Shown: one piece after another, positions 42,376-49,637 of the stretch | Position numbering within the stretch: position 1 is the first letter of the stretch | Layout: the number at the start of each line of letters is the position of its first letter | IMG/VR virus record: IMGVR_UViG_3300009504_000946 | Location: 1-64,000 of that record | DNA: 64,000 bases | Reading direction: 5' to 3' (one strand) | From: a virus | Position numbers and translations under genes: made by a program | The notes under the pieces: model-generated | What the model saw: only the letters and a program-made list of their open reading frames with translations | Databases searched by the model: none | What the model was told of the DNA's origin: nothing

Positions 42376-43655
42376 GTATTAAAATTTGGAGCAAAACACC
42401 TTACTATTTCTGTAAGTGCAGCAGCTGTGCTCCCTGTCAACTGCTTATTCTTATTTTTATTGTAGAATTCCATCAAAGTGCTTATTACCTTATTAAACTT
42501 GAAGGATTCTACATATCCATCAATAGTATATTGCAAATCAATTATATCTTTAGCGGTTACACCCTCACTTACACCCTCACTTACACCCTCAATCCATCTA
42601 TTCCATTTACCTAAAGCCCTTCTTATTCCACTAATCTTTGAGTCATCCCAATCTCCGCCTTCGAAGTAGTGTCCAATGAACATCAAGTACATTCTCAACT
42701 CATCTGGGTCGTAGTCATCTGGGTTTACAACATTCCCAATTGACTTTGACATCTTGACCCCATCTTTGGTAATCATTCCCTGGTGAATCAATTTCTTGAA
42801 TGGTTCCTCACATGTAACAATTCCTTGGTCATACAAGAACATATTAATAAATCTTGCATAAATCAAGTGCATGCATGCATGTTCATTTCCACCAACATAC
42901 AAGTCCACTTGTTTGTATTCATCCTTAGGCAAAAACTCACTATCACTATCTGTCAAATATCTCAAGTAGTAAAATGAGCTATCAACAAATGTATCCAAAG
43001 TATCAGTTTCTCCATCTACAGGAATTGGACATCCCCAACTCCTCTGTCTTGATACACACCAATCATTCAAATTCTCAAGCCAGTGTCTCTGTTGCTTCTT
43101 TGTCTTCTCTGGGTAGTCAATCCAATCCAAGTTTTTAATCAACCTGTCTTTATAATCTGTAATTTTAAAGAACCACTGATTCAACTCTCTTACCTCAACT
43201 TGCGACTTACATCTATCACACTTCTCCTCTTTTACCTGCTCATTTGCCAATACAGTTTCACAACTTGGGCAGTAATTTACTGGAGCAACTTTCTTATAAG
43301 CCAATCCAGCATCTTTCAACTTCAAGAACAACCACTGTGTCCATTTTTGATAGCTTGGGTCAGATGTAACCAATTTCTCTTCAAATTGAGTATTCATATT
43401 CTGCATCTGCCACCTAAATCTCTCAATGTTCTTATAGGTTATTCTCCTTGGGTCTCCACCTTCTTTCTTGGCCTGGTTTTCTGCAGGCAATCCGAATGAG
43501 TCATATCCAAAAGGTTGGAACACGCTTATTCCTTTAAAATTTTTCCATCTGCAGTAAGAATCAATTACCGCATAATTGTAAGCATGTCCAACATGCAAAC
43601 CATCACCTGAAGGATATGGAAACATTGTCAAGCAGTAAAAATCTTCCTCTTTCAT
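42366..43655 (-). CDS. leuS: leucyl-tRNA synthetase lacking the CP1 editing domain
   Basis: 429 aa from MKEEDFYCLTMFPYPSGDG. HIGH box DGLHVGHAYNY near 19-29, GYDSFGLPAENQA near 56, zinc site CPSCETVL..CDRC near 135-155, KMSKSIGNVVNPDDYD near 315. LeuRS normally has 800+ residues; here the sequence passes from RELNQWFFKITDY straight to ENLNDWCVSRQRSWGCPIP and on to LYVGGNEHACMHLIYARF, so the ~200-residue CP1 editing domain is missing and the C-terminal region is short. Frames extending upstream run through tRNAs and are rejected. The TAG stop lies inside tRNA-Val. Confidence 0.9.
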   Translation of the reverse strand: MKEEDFYCLTMFPYPSGDGLHVGHAYNYAVIDSYCRWKNFKGISVFQPFGYDSFGLPAENQAKKEGGDPRRITYKNIERFRWQMQNMNTQFEEKLVTSDPSYQKWTQWLFLKLKDAGLAYKKVAPVNYCPSCETVLANEQVKEEKCDRCKSQVEVRELNQWFFKITDYKDRLIKNLDWIDYPEKTKKQQRHWLENLNDWCVSRQRSWGCPIPVDGETDTLDTFVDSSFYYLRYLTDSDSEFLPKDEYKQVDLYVGGNEHACMHLIYARFINMFLYDQGIVTCEEPFKKLIHQGMITKDGVKMSKSIGNVVNPDDYDPDELRMYLMFIGHYFEGGDWDDSKISGIRRALGKWNRWIEGVSEGVSEGVTAKDIIDLQYTIDGYVESFKFNKVISTLMEFYNKNKNKQLTGSTAAALTEIVRCFAPNFNTGL

Positions 43656-43667
43656 AATCTTTTTTTT

Positions 43668-43698
43668 GCGCTTGCGCCAGTGAGCAAAGCGAGTTGTA
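43668..43698. repeat. 31-bp GC-rich repeat, copy 1
   Basis: Begins GCGCTTGCGCCAGTGAGC and ends at the 3' end of tRNA-Val(UAC). Recurs at 43778-43808 with one mismatch, spaced 110 bp. Contains GCGC/TTGCGC symmetry and is much more GC-rich than its surroundings. Confidence 0.85.
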
Positions 43699-43769
43699 GG
43701 ACAGGAGGGACTCGAACCCCCGACATCTTGCATGTAAAACAAGCGCTCTACCAGCTGAGCTACTATCCT
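43697..43769 (-). tRNA. tRNA-Val (UAC), copy 1
   Basis: 73 nt. Acceptor AGGATAG/CTGTCCT, A73, anticodon stem CTTGT/GCAAG, loop TTTACAT (UAC). Very similar to tRNA-Val(GAC) at 42303, suggesting duplication with anticodon change. Confidence 0.88.
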
Positions 43770-43777
43770 ATTTTTAT

Positions 43778-43808
43778 GCGCTTGCGCCAGTGAGCGAAGC
43801 GAGTTGTA
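43778..43808. repeat. 31-bp GC-rich repeat, copy 2
   Basis: Same element as 43668-43698 with A to G at one position, abutting the 3' end of the UAG-anticodon tRNA. Position just behind two tRNAs suggests a 3'-processing or recombination signal. Confidence 0.85.
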
Positions 43809-43880
43809 CCCTCTGTCAGATTCGAACTGACACTGTATGGCTTCTAAGGCCATCGCCTCTACCAATTGGGCTAAGAGGGC
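43807..43880 (-). tRNA. tRNA with UAG (Leu) anticodon on a class I body
   Basis: 74 nt. Acceptor GCCCTCT/AGAGGGT, A73, D stem GCC/GGC, anticodon stem ATGGC/GCCAT perfect, loop CTTAGAA (UAG, reads CUA), variable ACAGT only 5 nt, T stem GTCAG/CTGAC perfect. Shares the D-arm sequence TTAGCCCAAT with the tRNA at 41695. Confidence 0.88.
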
Positions 43881-43891
43881 ATTTCTATTGT

Positions 43892-43927
43892 TGGCCAAAT
43901 GTGGTATTTAACTTCTACATTTGGCCA
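43892..43927. repeat. inverted repeat in tRNA spacer
   Basis: TGGCCAAATGT / ACATTTGGCCA, 11-bp perfect arms with a 14-nt loop and no T-run, between two tRNAs. Likely a processing hairpin. Confidence 0.65.
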
Positions 43928-43933
43928 CTTTTG

Positions 43934-44008
43934 TACTCCCTGTTGGACTCGAACCAACGACCCTTGCCTTGTAAGGGCAATGCTCTGAACCAACTGAGCT
44001 AAGGAAGC
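43934..44008 (-). tRNA. tRNA-Val (UAC), copy 2
   Basis: 75 nt. Acceptor GCTTCCT/AGGGAGT with two G-U pairs, A73, anticodon stem TTGCC/GGCAA, loop CTTACAA (UAC). Confidence 0.88.
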
Positions 44009-44035
44009 ATTCTAAATTTATAATTTCGTCTTCAG

Positions 44036-44121
44036 CTTGCCAAGCAGGACTTGAACCTGCACGCCCTATTACGGGCAGCCCTTCTTACAGAGCCCATGTC
44101 TACCAATTCCATCATTGGCTC
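44036..44121 (-). tRNA. class II tRNA-like gene, possibly Tyr (GUA), degenerate
   Basis: 86 nt. D stem ATG/CAT, variable arm GCCC/GGGC, T arm GCAGG-TTCAAGT-CCTGC are good. The acceptor GAGCCAA/TTGGCAA has two mismatches at the end. The anticodon arm fits only as GCTCT-GTAAGA-AGGGC with a 6-nt loop containing GUA. May be decaying. Confidence 0.5.
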
Positions 44122-44177
44122 GCCTTAGACCAGAACTTCATAGAGTTTGCAACCTCTTATTCATTCTGACAATTGTG

Positions 44178-44250
44178 TGGTGATGGAGGGAATTGAACCC
44201 CCGACACATGGATTTTCAGTCCATTGCTCTACCAACTGAGCTACATCACC
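44178..44250 (-). tRNA. tRNA-Phe (GAA), copy 1
   Basis: 73 nt. Acceptor GGTGATG/CATCACC perfect, A73, anticodon stem ATGGA/TCCAT, loop CTGAAAA (GAA). Confidence 0.92.
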
Positions 44251-44310
44251 ATAAATTCCGAAAGACTGGTAAGACCTGCAAGCTCGGAAAAACACCTGCA
44301 GGTGTCTATG

Positions 44311-44387
44311 TGGTACGGACGAGAGTCGAACTCGTGACCTCTGGGGTTTCAAGCCAGCGCTCTACCAAAAAACTGAGCTACCATACC
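44311..44387 (-). tRNA. tRNA-Phe (GAA), copy 2, enlarged D loop
   Basis: 77 nt. Acceptor GGTATGG/CCGTACC, A73, anticodon stem CTGGC/CCCAG (one mismatch next to the loop), loop TTGAAAC (GAA). The D loop has a T6 run. Upstream spacer carries the 14-bp palindrome ACACCTGCAGGTGT (44292-44305). Confidence 0.78.
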
Positions 44388-44429
44388 ATAAAATTTAGGG
44401 GAAAGTTTGAGAGAGTGTAAACCCCTGAA

Positions 44430-44502
44430 GGGGCTCGACAGGACTTGAACCTGTAACAGTTTGTGTTTAAGACAAATGCGCTACCAATTGCGCAACGAAG
44501 TA
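44430..44502 (-). tRNA. tRNA-like with UAA anticodon, class I, defective acceptor stem
   Basis: 73 nt. D stem GCGC/GCGC, anticodon stem TTTGT/ACAAA with loop CTTAAAC (UAA), 5-nt variable region, T stem ACAGG/CCTGT. The acceptor TACTTCG/CGAGCCC pairs in only four of seven positions, and the expected 3' partner CGAAGTA is missing. Probably a decayed or edited tRNA. Confidence 0.55.
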
Positions 44503-44533
44503 ACTCTTACTCATCACCACCTAAATTTTTTTG

Positions 44534-44669
44534 TGGAGGGGGCTGGACTCGAACCAGCGACACGGTGCTTTCAATGCAAACGAAGTATCTCACATTCTCA
44601 CCACTAACAAAAGGGAAAACGAAGTAAGGTTTTTTTTCTAACCTGCTCTACCAACTGAGCTACCCCTCC
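44534..44669 (-). tRNA. tRNA-like gene with ~60-nt insertion in the anticodon arm
   Basis: 136 nt. Good acceptor GGAGGGG/CCCCTCC, D arm GCTC..GAGC and T arm GCTGG-TTCGAGT-CCAGC. Between D arm and 3' anticodon strand lies extra sequence holding two ACTTCGTT copies and a segment resembling the spacer and 5' end of the next tRNA (44430-44502). Removing it would give GGTGC/GCACC around ATTGAAA. An intron or a recombination scar; isotype (Ser UGA or Phe GAA) not settled. Confidence 0.5.
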
Positions 44670-44733
44670 AAAAATTTATTCTTAATATGTCAAATTTTCC
44701 TTTCGGAATTCCCTGGACGCTTCCAGTGGAAAC

Positions 44734-44763
44734 AAAAAAAGCCCGAACAGTAGTTCGGGCTTT
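44734..44763 (-). terminator. attenuator terminator behind the Leu/Val/Phe leader
   Basis: GCCCGAAC / GTTCGGGC, 8-bp perfect plus AAA/TTT, loop of 4, then seven T on the minus strand. The leader segment AGTTCGG (44812-44818) is complementary to CCGAACT of its 5' arm, giving a competing antiterminator. Confidence 0.9.
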
Positions 44764-44789
44764 CAAATATCTTTTATATGATTATAACA

Positions 44790-44891
44790 TCAACTTAAAG
44801 ACATATTACGTCCGAACTCTTGTCTACTAAAGACAAATAGTAATTGCACTTGCAATAAGAGTTGACGTGATATGTTGTTAATGTTTTTCAT
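44790..44891 (-). CDS. Leu/Val/Phe/Gln-rich leader peptide (33 aa)
   Basis: ATG at 44891, TGA at 44790. MKNINNISRQLLLQVQLL, then FVFSRQEFGRNMSLS. It follows the promoter at 44935 by about 45 nt and precedes a perfect terminator by 26 nt. The transcript then enters tRNAs for Phe, Val, Leu and Arg, plus leuS. Leu codons are CTC TTA TTG TTA CTA. N-terminus and layout match the poly-Gln leader at 38686-38763. Confidence 0.7.
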   Translation of the reverse strand: MKNINNISRQLLLQVQLLFVFSRQEFGRNMSLS

Positions 44892-44934
44892 TGTTATCTT
44901 TAAATATACAGAAAATTTATTTTTCCATTTTTAA

Positions 44935-44962
44935 TTATACGCAAATTTATAAATTATGTTTC
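44935..44962 (-). promoter_or_regulatory. phage promoter motif GAAACA-N15-CGTATAA
   Basis: GAAACA at 44962-44957, 15 nt, CGTATAA at 44941-44935. Starts the leader / attenuator / tRNA-leuS operon. Confidence 0.82.
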
Positions 44963-44963
44963 A

Positions 44964-45050
44964 ATAATCCAAGGCTTTTTTTAATTATTTTTAATAATAA
45001 TTTTTAAATAACTGATAATCAAATATTTATAATTAAAAATAATTTGAAAA
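44964..45050. other. AT-rich intergenic stretch, nothing further seen
   Basis: Long A/T runs between the tRNA-operon promoter and the terminator at 45053. No ORF or repeat stands out. Confidence 0.4.
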
Positions 45051-45052
45051 AT

Positions 45053-45083
45053 AAAAAACCTGAAGACTTTCTCCAGGTTTTTT
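45053..45083 (-). terminator. intrinsic terminator after 45088-45849
   Basis: AAAAAACCTG / CAGGTTTTTT, 10-bp arms around an 11-nt loop. The T arm is itself the T-run on the minus strand. Confidence 0.8.
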
Positions 45084-45087
45084 ATTT

Positions 45088-45849
45088 TTAGAACCACCAC
45101 TTTCCATAGTGCTTGTGTCGATATTTGAACTCATGCTGGTCATCGCACCAATCATAAATCCAACAACCCCAATCATCAGTAATGTCATCATACTTAGCAA
45201 AGGTAGCTCTCATATTTTTGCGAAGCGCATTCTTATTATAAGCTCTATCCCTTCTGTTTAAGCATTGTCTCCACCACTTTGAAGAACTGTGTCTTTCCCA
45301 GTACTTTCCTCTAACATCATAGAAGGTTGTCTCAAGTTGAGCATTAATTTCCGCTTCTTCTCTCAACAATTCTTCATCAATGACCTTGTAATGAGTCTTG
45401 TAGCTCTTTACAATCTTTCTCACAAGAAAGTGAGATGGGATGTTAACGGCATATACTGTGTATGATGCTCCCCCCCAGCGACTCTGCTTTTGATAAGAAT
45501 AAAAAAACTTCTGAGCCCACGCACTAAGATTATCATATCGCTTTTGGTCAATTTCTCTTAGCCCTGGGTTAACATCAACCATTTTTTTACAAGAACGGTC
45601 CCATTCTTTGAAATTCTTATCCTTACACCAAACAGTTGTACCAAAGTTATCAAGAATTTGCTGAAACTTATCAGCATCTTCTCTCCTTGCCACATCGTCT
45701 CTAAGGACCCAGTAGGAATCATACCCATGGTGGATTGGTTTTTCGAGAGGCTTGTATCCGAGTTTCCTCTGTGCCTCCCAGTTAGCATCATGCTCTCTCA
45801 TCTTACTGAGAAATGCCTTGTGCTTTTCTGCTTTCGCATTCCTTTTCAT
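45088..45849 (-). CDS. hypothetical Trp/Tyr/Lys-rich protein, 253 aa
   Basis: Not recognised. Strongly basic N-terminus (MKRNAKAEKHKAFLSKMREH) and many Trp, including SSKWWRQC and DWGCWIYDWC, and a GKWWF end. Composition suggests nucleic-acid binding. Monocistronic: own promoter (45934) and terminator (45053). Confidence 0.6.
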   Translation of the reverse strand: MKRNAKAEKHKAFLSKMREHDANWEAQRKLGYKPLEKPIHHGYDSYWVLRDDVARREDADKFQQILDNFGTTVWCKDKNFKEWDRSCKKMVDVNPGLREIDQKRYDNLSAWAQKFFYSYQKQSRWGGASYTVYAVNIPSHFLVRKIVKSYKTHYKVIDEELLREEAEINAQLETTFYDVRGKYWERHSSSKWWRQCLNRRDRAYNKNALRKNMRATFAKYDDITDDWGCWIYDWCDDQHEFKYRHKHYGKWWF

Positions 45850-45933
45850 GTTCTGTGTTTTTCTAAGTTAATACTTAGTACACAGAACCTTTTCTTGGAA
45901 TTTGATATTTGATTTGATTCGTCACTTAACTAT

Positions 45934-45961
45934 ATATACGTAAAAAAACAGAAAATGTTAC
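45934..45961 (-). promoter_or_regulatory. phage promoter motif GAAACA-N15-CGTATAA (GTAACA / CGTATAT variant)
   Basis: GTAACA at 45961-45956, 15 nt, CGTATAT at 45940-45934. Start codon 84 nt downstream, the longest leader among the protein-coding copies with a directly following gene. Confidence 0.7.
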
Positions 45962-45962
45962 T

Positions 45963-46154
45963 TTATTCCAGATAAATATTATACTGACTTATCATTTTTT
46001 CATTAAGAGAGTATCCTTTCATGAGCCAAAAGTCAAATTCAAATTCTGTCTTAGATTCCGAAAGTCTAACCACAATTAAGTCCGCATAATACTGAGCCCA
46101 CTTATGAATTATCATAAGCTTCCAAGCTTTGTATTTATTATAGTAATTTTTCAT
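45963..46154 (-). CDS. hypothetical protein, 63 aa
   Basis: Not recognised. Aromatic and basic N-terminus (MKNYYNKYKAWKLM). Overlaps the 46138-46749 gene by 17 nt. Confidence 0.45.
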   Translation of the reverse strand: MKNYYNKYKAWKLMIIHKWAQYYADLIVVRLSESKTEFEFDFWLMKGYSLNEKMISQYNIYLE

Positions 46155-46749
46155 ATTTTTTTCTTAATTTATTTTCAATTTTTTTTGCTACATATGCACA
46201 GAACTCAGCTTGAAGGTCAATTGGAATATAATCTTCATAGTCTTTTTTTAAAAAATATCCAAATTTTTTAAAATGACTATTTTTAAGTTCTCTATATGTT
46301 TTATGTGGCCTATTCATATGCCACTCATCCCCACTCTCTGGTAAAACAGTATCATAAAAATATACTATGGCAGACTCTTTTTTTTCTTTGATAGACATCC
46401 AAAGAACTGAATTAAATTCTTTTTTAATCATACCAAATATTTCTGGAACATGCTCATGAGCATCTTCAAATCCTGAGATTATTCTTCTGATAATTGGAAA
46501 AATCACAATACCAAACTCATTGTCTTCATGAGTAATTTCTCCTGTCATTTTATACTGCATGTCACACATCTTTTCTTCAGACAAAAGGATGAGCGCTGCT
46601 ATTTCAAAGCCAACAGCAACTTTTACAGCAACACCTGAATCAAGACCCTCAAGAAACCCTAAGTTCATGTATCTAATTAAAATATGGTCTAAAGAATTTT
46701 TATCTCTATCTGAGATACCAATTAAACCGCTCCTAAAAAGTTCTGACAT
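46138..46749 (-). CDS. hypothetical protein, 203 aa
   Basis: Not recognised. Helical; a moderately hydrophobic stretch near 40-60 (SGVAVKVAVGFEIAALILL) may be a buried helix rather than a membrane span. Basic C-terminus. Downstream of the macro-domain gene. Confidence 0.55.
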   Translation of the reverse strand: MSELFRSGLIGISDRDKNSLDHILIRYMNLGFLEGLDSGVAVKVAVGFEIAALILLSEEKMCDMQYKMTGEITHEDNEFGIVIFPIIRRIISGFEDAHEHVPEIFGMIKKEFNSVLWMSIKEKKESAIVYFYDTVLPESGDEWHMNRPHKTYRELKNSHFKKFGYFLKKDYEDYIPIDLQAEFCAYVAKKIENKLRKKYEKLL

Positions 46750-46764
46750 GCTATTTATTTTAAA

Positions 46765-47403
46765 TCATCTTGTTTCTTGAATTTGACCATCTCTATCTCC
46801 AGCATAGTACCAACTAATCGTCTTTGGCGGATTCATCACATGATATGTTGCAAGCGCCATTTGATTTGCGGCCTTATCATAAGGAATCCTCCCAGTTAAG
46901 GTTGCAAGCCCTGGAGTTACAAGGCAATTAATTCTCGTATCATCTGAGGCAATACCTGAGTCAACTAATTTATTATGAGACTGAACAGCAAGCAGGGCCG
47001 CCTTCATTGCTTTGTATGCATTATCACTTCCAGTTACTGACTGTGGAATTCTCATTGTCGGAGTGTGAGCGACATATTTATTTCTATCTCCTGGAATCTC
47101 ATTTCCACGAACAATGATAGAAGTCCCAACTGGTTGCTCACCAGCAAACTCCTGAATGATTCTACTTTGAACTCTGTGCATCATCTGAACGCCAAATAGG
47201 TCTGTGATACACTGGTCAACTCCACCATCCATGAGCCCAAAGCTATTTGCAGCACTAACAACACAATCGAAGTCAACATCCTCAAACCTACCTTGATGAC
47301 ACTCTACTTCTGGACCAAATCCAGAAAATGCTCTTACAAACTCATTATATAGCTGTTCATCGAATCCAGCAAGAACCAGTTTAAATCCTAATCTATTTTC
47401 CAT
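46765..47403 (-). CDS. macro-domain protein (ADP-ribose / Appr-1''-p processing)
   Basis: 212 aa. VDFDCVVSAANSFGLMDGGVDQ near 43-64 is the macro-domain ligand motif (VNAAN..GLMGGGVD). TIIV-like strand TSIIVRGNE near 118 and late CLVTPGLATLTGRI follow. It binds or hydrolyses ADP-ribose derivatives, such as the Appr-p formed after KptA action. Has the terminator of the 702-aa gene upstream. Confidence 0.82.
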   Translation of the reverse strand: MENRLGFKLVLAGFDEQLYNEFVRAFSGFGPEVECHQGRFEDVDFDCVVSAANSFGLMDGGVDQCITDLFGVQMMHRVQSRIIQEFAGEQPVGTSIIVRGNEIPGDRNKYVAHTPTMRIPQSVTGSDNAYKAMKAALLAVQSHNKLVDSGIASDDTRINCLVTPGLATLTGRIPYDKAANQMALATYHVMNPPKTISWYYAGDRDGQIQETR

Positions 47404-47435
47404 ATTAAAATATACAAAACAAAATTAATAAAATC

Positions 47436-47463
47436 AAAAAACCCTTCAGATATTTCTGAAGGG
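47436..47463 (-). terminator. intrinsic terminator after the 702-aa gene
   Basis: CCCTTCAGA / TCTGAAGGG, 9-bp perfect, 4-nt loop, T-run on the minus strand. Confidence 0.88.
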
Positions 47464-47516
47464 CTTTTCTTTTTAGGGCCGAAGCATCCACCAATTCAAG
47501 TCCAAGGACCTGAATA

Positions 47517-49625
47517 TTATGACAATAACTCTGACAGATTTAACTGTTTGAAGCTATTACTATCGTTTAGTGGCTTAAATACATAAGCACTTTTTTCGTC
47601 TTTAATTTCAATATCACTGTCATCATAAGTGATAACAACTCCATCTTCACTTTTTTGCACACCTTTAAATAAGTCGTATACACTTGGAAGTGAATTAAGG
47701 TACTCAACAAATGCTGGCATTGACTCTGCAAGAACTTTCTCATTCGCACTTGCAGTTCTCACATTTCCTCTAAAGTTTGCATCCATGTACACAAGAGTTC
47801 TATCCTTAATGTCAATGTATGCAATGTACTTTGTCAAAGAATCTCCCTCAAGTGGGAATGCAAGTTGACATCTGCTTGGCTCAAACAACTTACCCTTTTG
47901 TTTTTCTTCACCCCACTGAAGTGCAGCAAATACATCTGTTGCTTGACTGAATTTAACTCCAGAATAGCAAAGGATGTTCCACACGGCATATCTCACACCT
48001 GCCTCAGCAAGTTTATCAAGATAAAGGTCAATCATCTGACATGCCTTACCACTCATCTCCTTAGAGTTGGTTGGGTCACCAGAGAAAATTGCTGAGTTAT
48101 ATGCAAATGGGTTTCTATCCCATGAGCAAGTTCCCTTCACCTCCCAGTTCTCACCAAAGAAATTCCATCCATTATCAAACCAAGTGTTACCATTTGATTT
48201 ATTCTCCCAGTAACTTGCAGTCCTAATGAACTTAACGTTATCTGGAATTGGGAAGACAGTTCCTCTTCCATAGGGAGCAAGCTCTGAACCATTTGTCTGA
48301 AGCTTAACAAAATCAGCACTATCTTGAAGGTTCACTGAACCAACGATTGCGCCAACTCTTGTTGCAACTTCATTTCTAATCGCTGAAAGTAAGTTTTTCT
48401 TAATGTCAAGAGGCATCTTGGCACTGCTCTCAAGAACTTGAAGCTTTGTCCAATTTCCCTTAGGAGCAACAGTCGAATATATTCTTACATTTGCACTCTC
48501 AACATATTTTTCTATTTTTAGAAGTTGAGCCACAGTAAGCTTATCAAGAATGGAGACAAATGCATCTGCACCTTTTTTATCAAATACAGAAATGACCTTA
48601 TTAAGTCTTCTCATAAACTCACCTGGTCTTGACTTAAGTAGGTCAAGAACTGAGTCAAGCTTATTTAATATTCCAGATTCAACTTGACTATTAAATGTAA
48701 TTATTTTTCCATTGTAAAGAGCATTATATGCCTCACAAACTCCTGGGAACTGATTTGCATAGTCACCTGGGTGAAGAGCATACATAAGCCTTTTCCACTT
48801 GCCCTTGTATCTCATCATATCTTCAGCAAGATTTGTTGATGACTCCATCATTGCAAGCAACTGCTTCCTCTCACTTCTTGAGAATTTCTTGAACTTTGTC
48901 TTTGTAACAAAAGAAACGTCTCCATCAGAAAGTCCAGTGGCCAACCTAAGGATGTCTGTTGCTGAATTTAACTTAATCTCAATACCTTCTTCGAAGATAG
49001 CAGAAACAAGCTTAACCATATTTTCCTTAAATGGAATCTTCGTAATGTCCACAGAAAGGCTCTCTTGAGTAACAAGAAGATAAACACTATCATATTGAAT
49101 TGGTGTCCACTTTGCAGGAGACTTCAATAGCGTATTTAAAACATTTTGGATTGACCCATTTTTTACAAGGTGAAGCACTTTTAGATTAATACTCTCAAGT
49201 ATTGACTCTCTGACCTCTTCTTGCTCAGTAAAATACTCATTTGGAACACCCCAATACATACAGATTTGATTAAACCAATATTGAGCCTGAGACATATCAA
49301 GTACCTCTTGTGGGAAATTCTTGTAGACAACAAACTTATCCATGTTTTTGCTATCACCAGTATATTCCTTAAGGGTTGGCTCAAATCTTTTCCACCACTC
49401 CTTCAGAGAAGATTCATCAAGAGATGTAAGTACATCAAACGCCTCCTTAGAAAGCGTGAAACCATAATACACAAGATTTGCCACAATTGTAGCCAACATG
49501 TTTTTTGATGCTGGCCTTTGAGTATCCATTGATTGGATTTCAACCAGATTATTATCAATTAAAATGAAATCTTTGTTTACATTCAATTTAACTCTTGGCT
49601 TTTTTGCTGTTGCAGTTCTTGTCAT
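47517..49625 (-). CDS. large helical-repeat protein, 702 aa
   Basis: Segments such as ATDILRLATGLSDGDVSFV, FSRSERKQLLAMMES, WKRLMYALHPGDYANQFP, and SRPGEFMRRLNKVISVF resemble the repeat region of large bacterial proteins labelled MXAN_6230/SCO0854, which I recall only loosely. The C-terminal third is beta-rich (IAYIDIKDRTLVYMDANFRG). Its 5' leader is three tandem structured RNAs, so it may be an RNA-binding or RNA-regulated protein. Function unknown. Confidence 0.6.
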   Translation of the reverse strand: MTRTATAKKPRVKLNVNKDFILIDNNLVEIQSMDTQRPASKNMLATIVANLVYYGFTLSKEAFDVLTSLDESSLKEWWKRFEPTLKEYTGDSKNMDKFVVYKNFPQEVLDMSQAQYWFNQICMYWGVPNEYFTEQEEVRESILESINLKVLHLVKNGSIQNVLNTLLKSPAKWTPIQYDSVYLLVTQESLSVDITKIPFKENMVKLVSAIFEEGIEIKLNSATDILRLATGLSDGDVSFVTKTKFKKFSRSERKQLLAMMESSTNLAEDMMRYKGKWKRLMYALHPGDYANQFPGVCEAYNALYNGKIITFNSQVESGILNKLDSVLDLLKSRPGEFMRRLNKVISVFDKKGADAFVSILDKLTVAQLLKIEKYVESANVRIYSTVAPKGNWTKLQVLESSAKMPLDIKKNLLSAIRNEVATRVGAIVGSVNLQDSADFVKLQTNGSELAPYGRGTVFPIPDNVKFIRTASYWENKSNGNTWFDNGWNFFGENWEVKGTCSWDRNPFAYNSAIFSGDPTNSKEMSGKACQMIDLYLDKLAEAGVRYAVWNILCYSGVKFSQATDVFAALQWGEEKQKGKLFEPSRCQLAFPLEGDSLTKYIAYIDIKDRTLVYMDANFRGNVRTASANEKVLAESMPAFVEYLNSLPSVYDLFKGVQKSEDGVVITYDDSDIEIKDEKSAYVFKPLNDSNSFKQLNLSELLS

Positions 49626-49637
49626 GATTTTAAAATT

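Noticed and set aside
43656-43898. N-terminal extension of LeuRS
   Set aside because: The extra 81 codons cover two tRNA genes; the enzyme starts naturally at MKEEDFYCLTMF.
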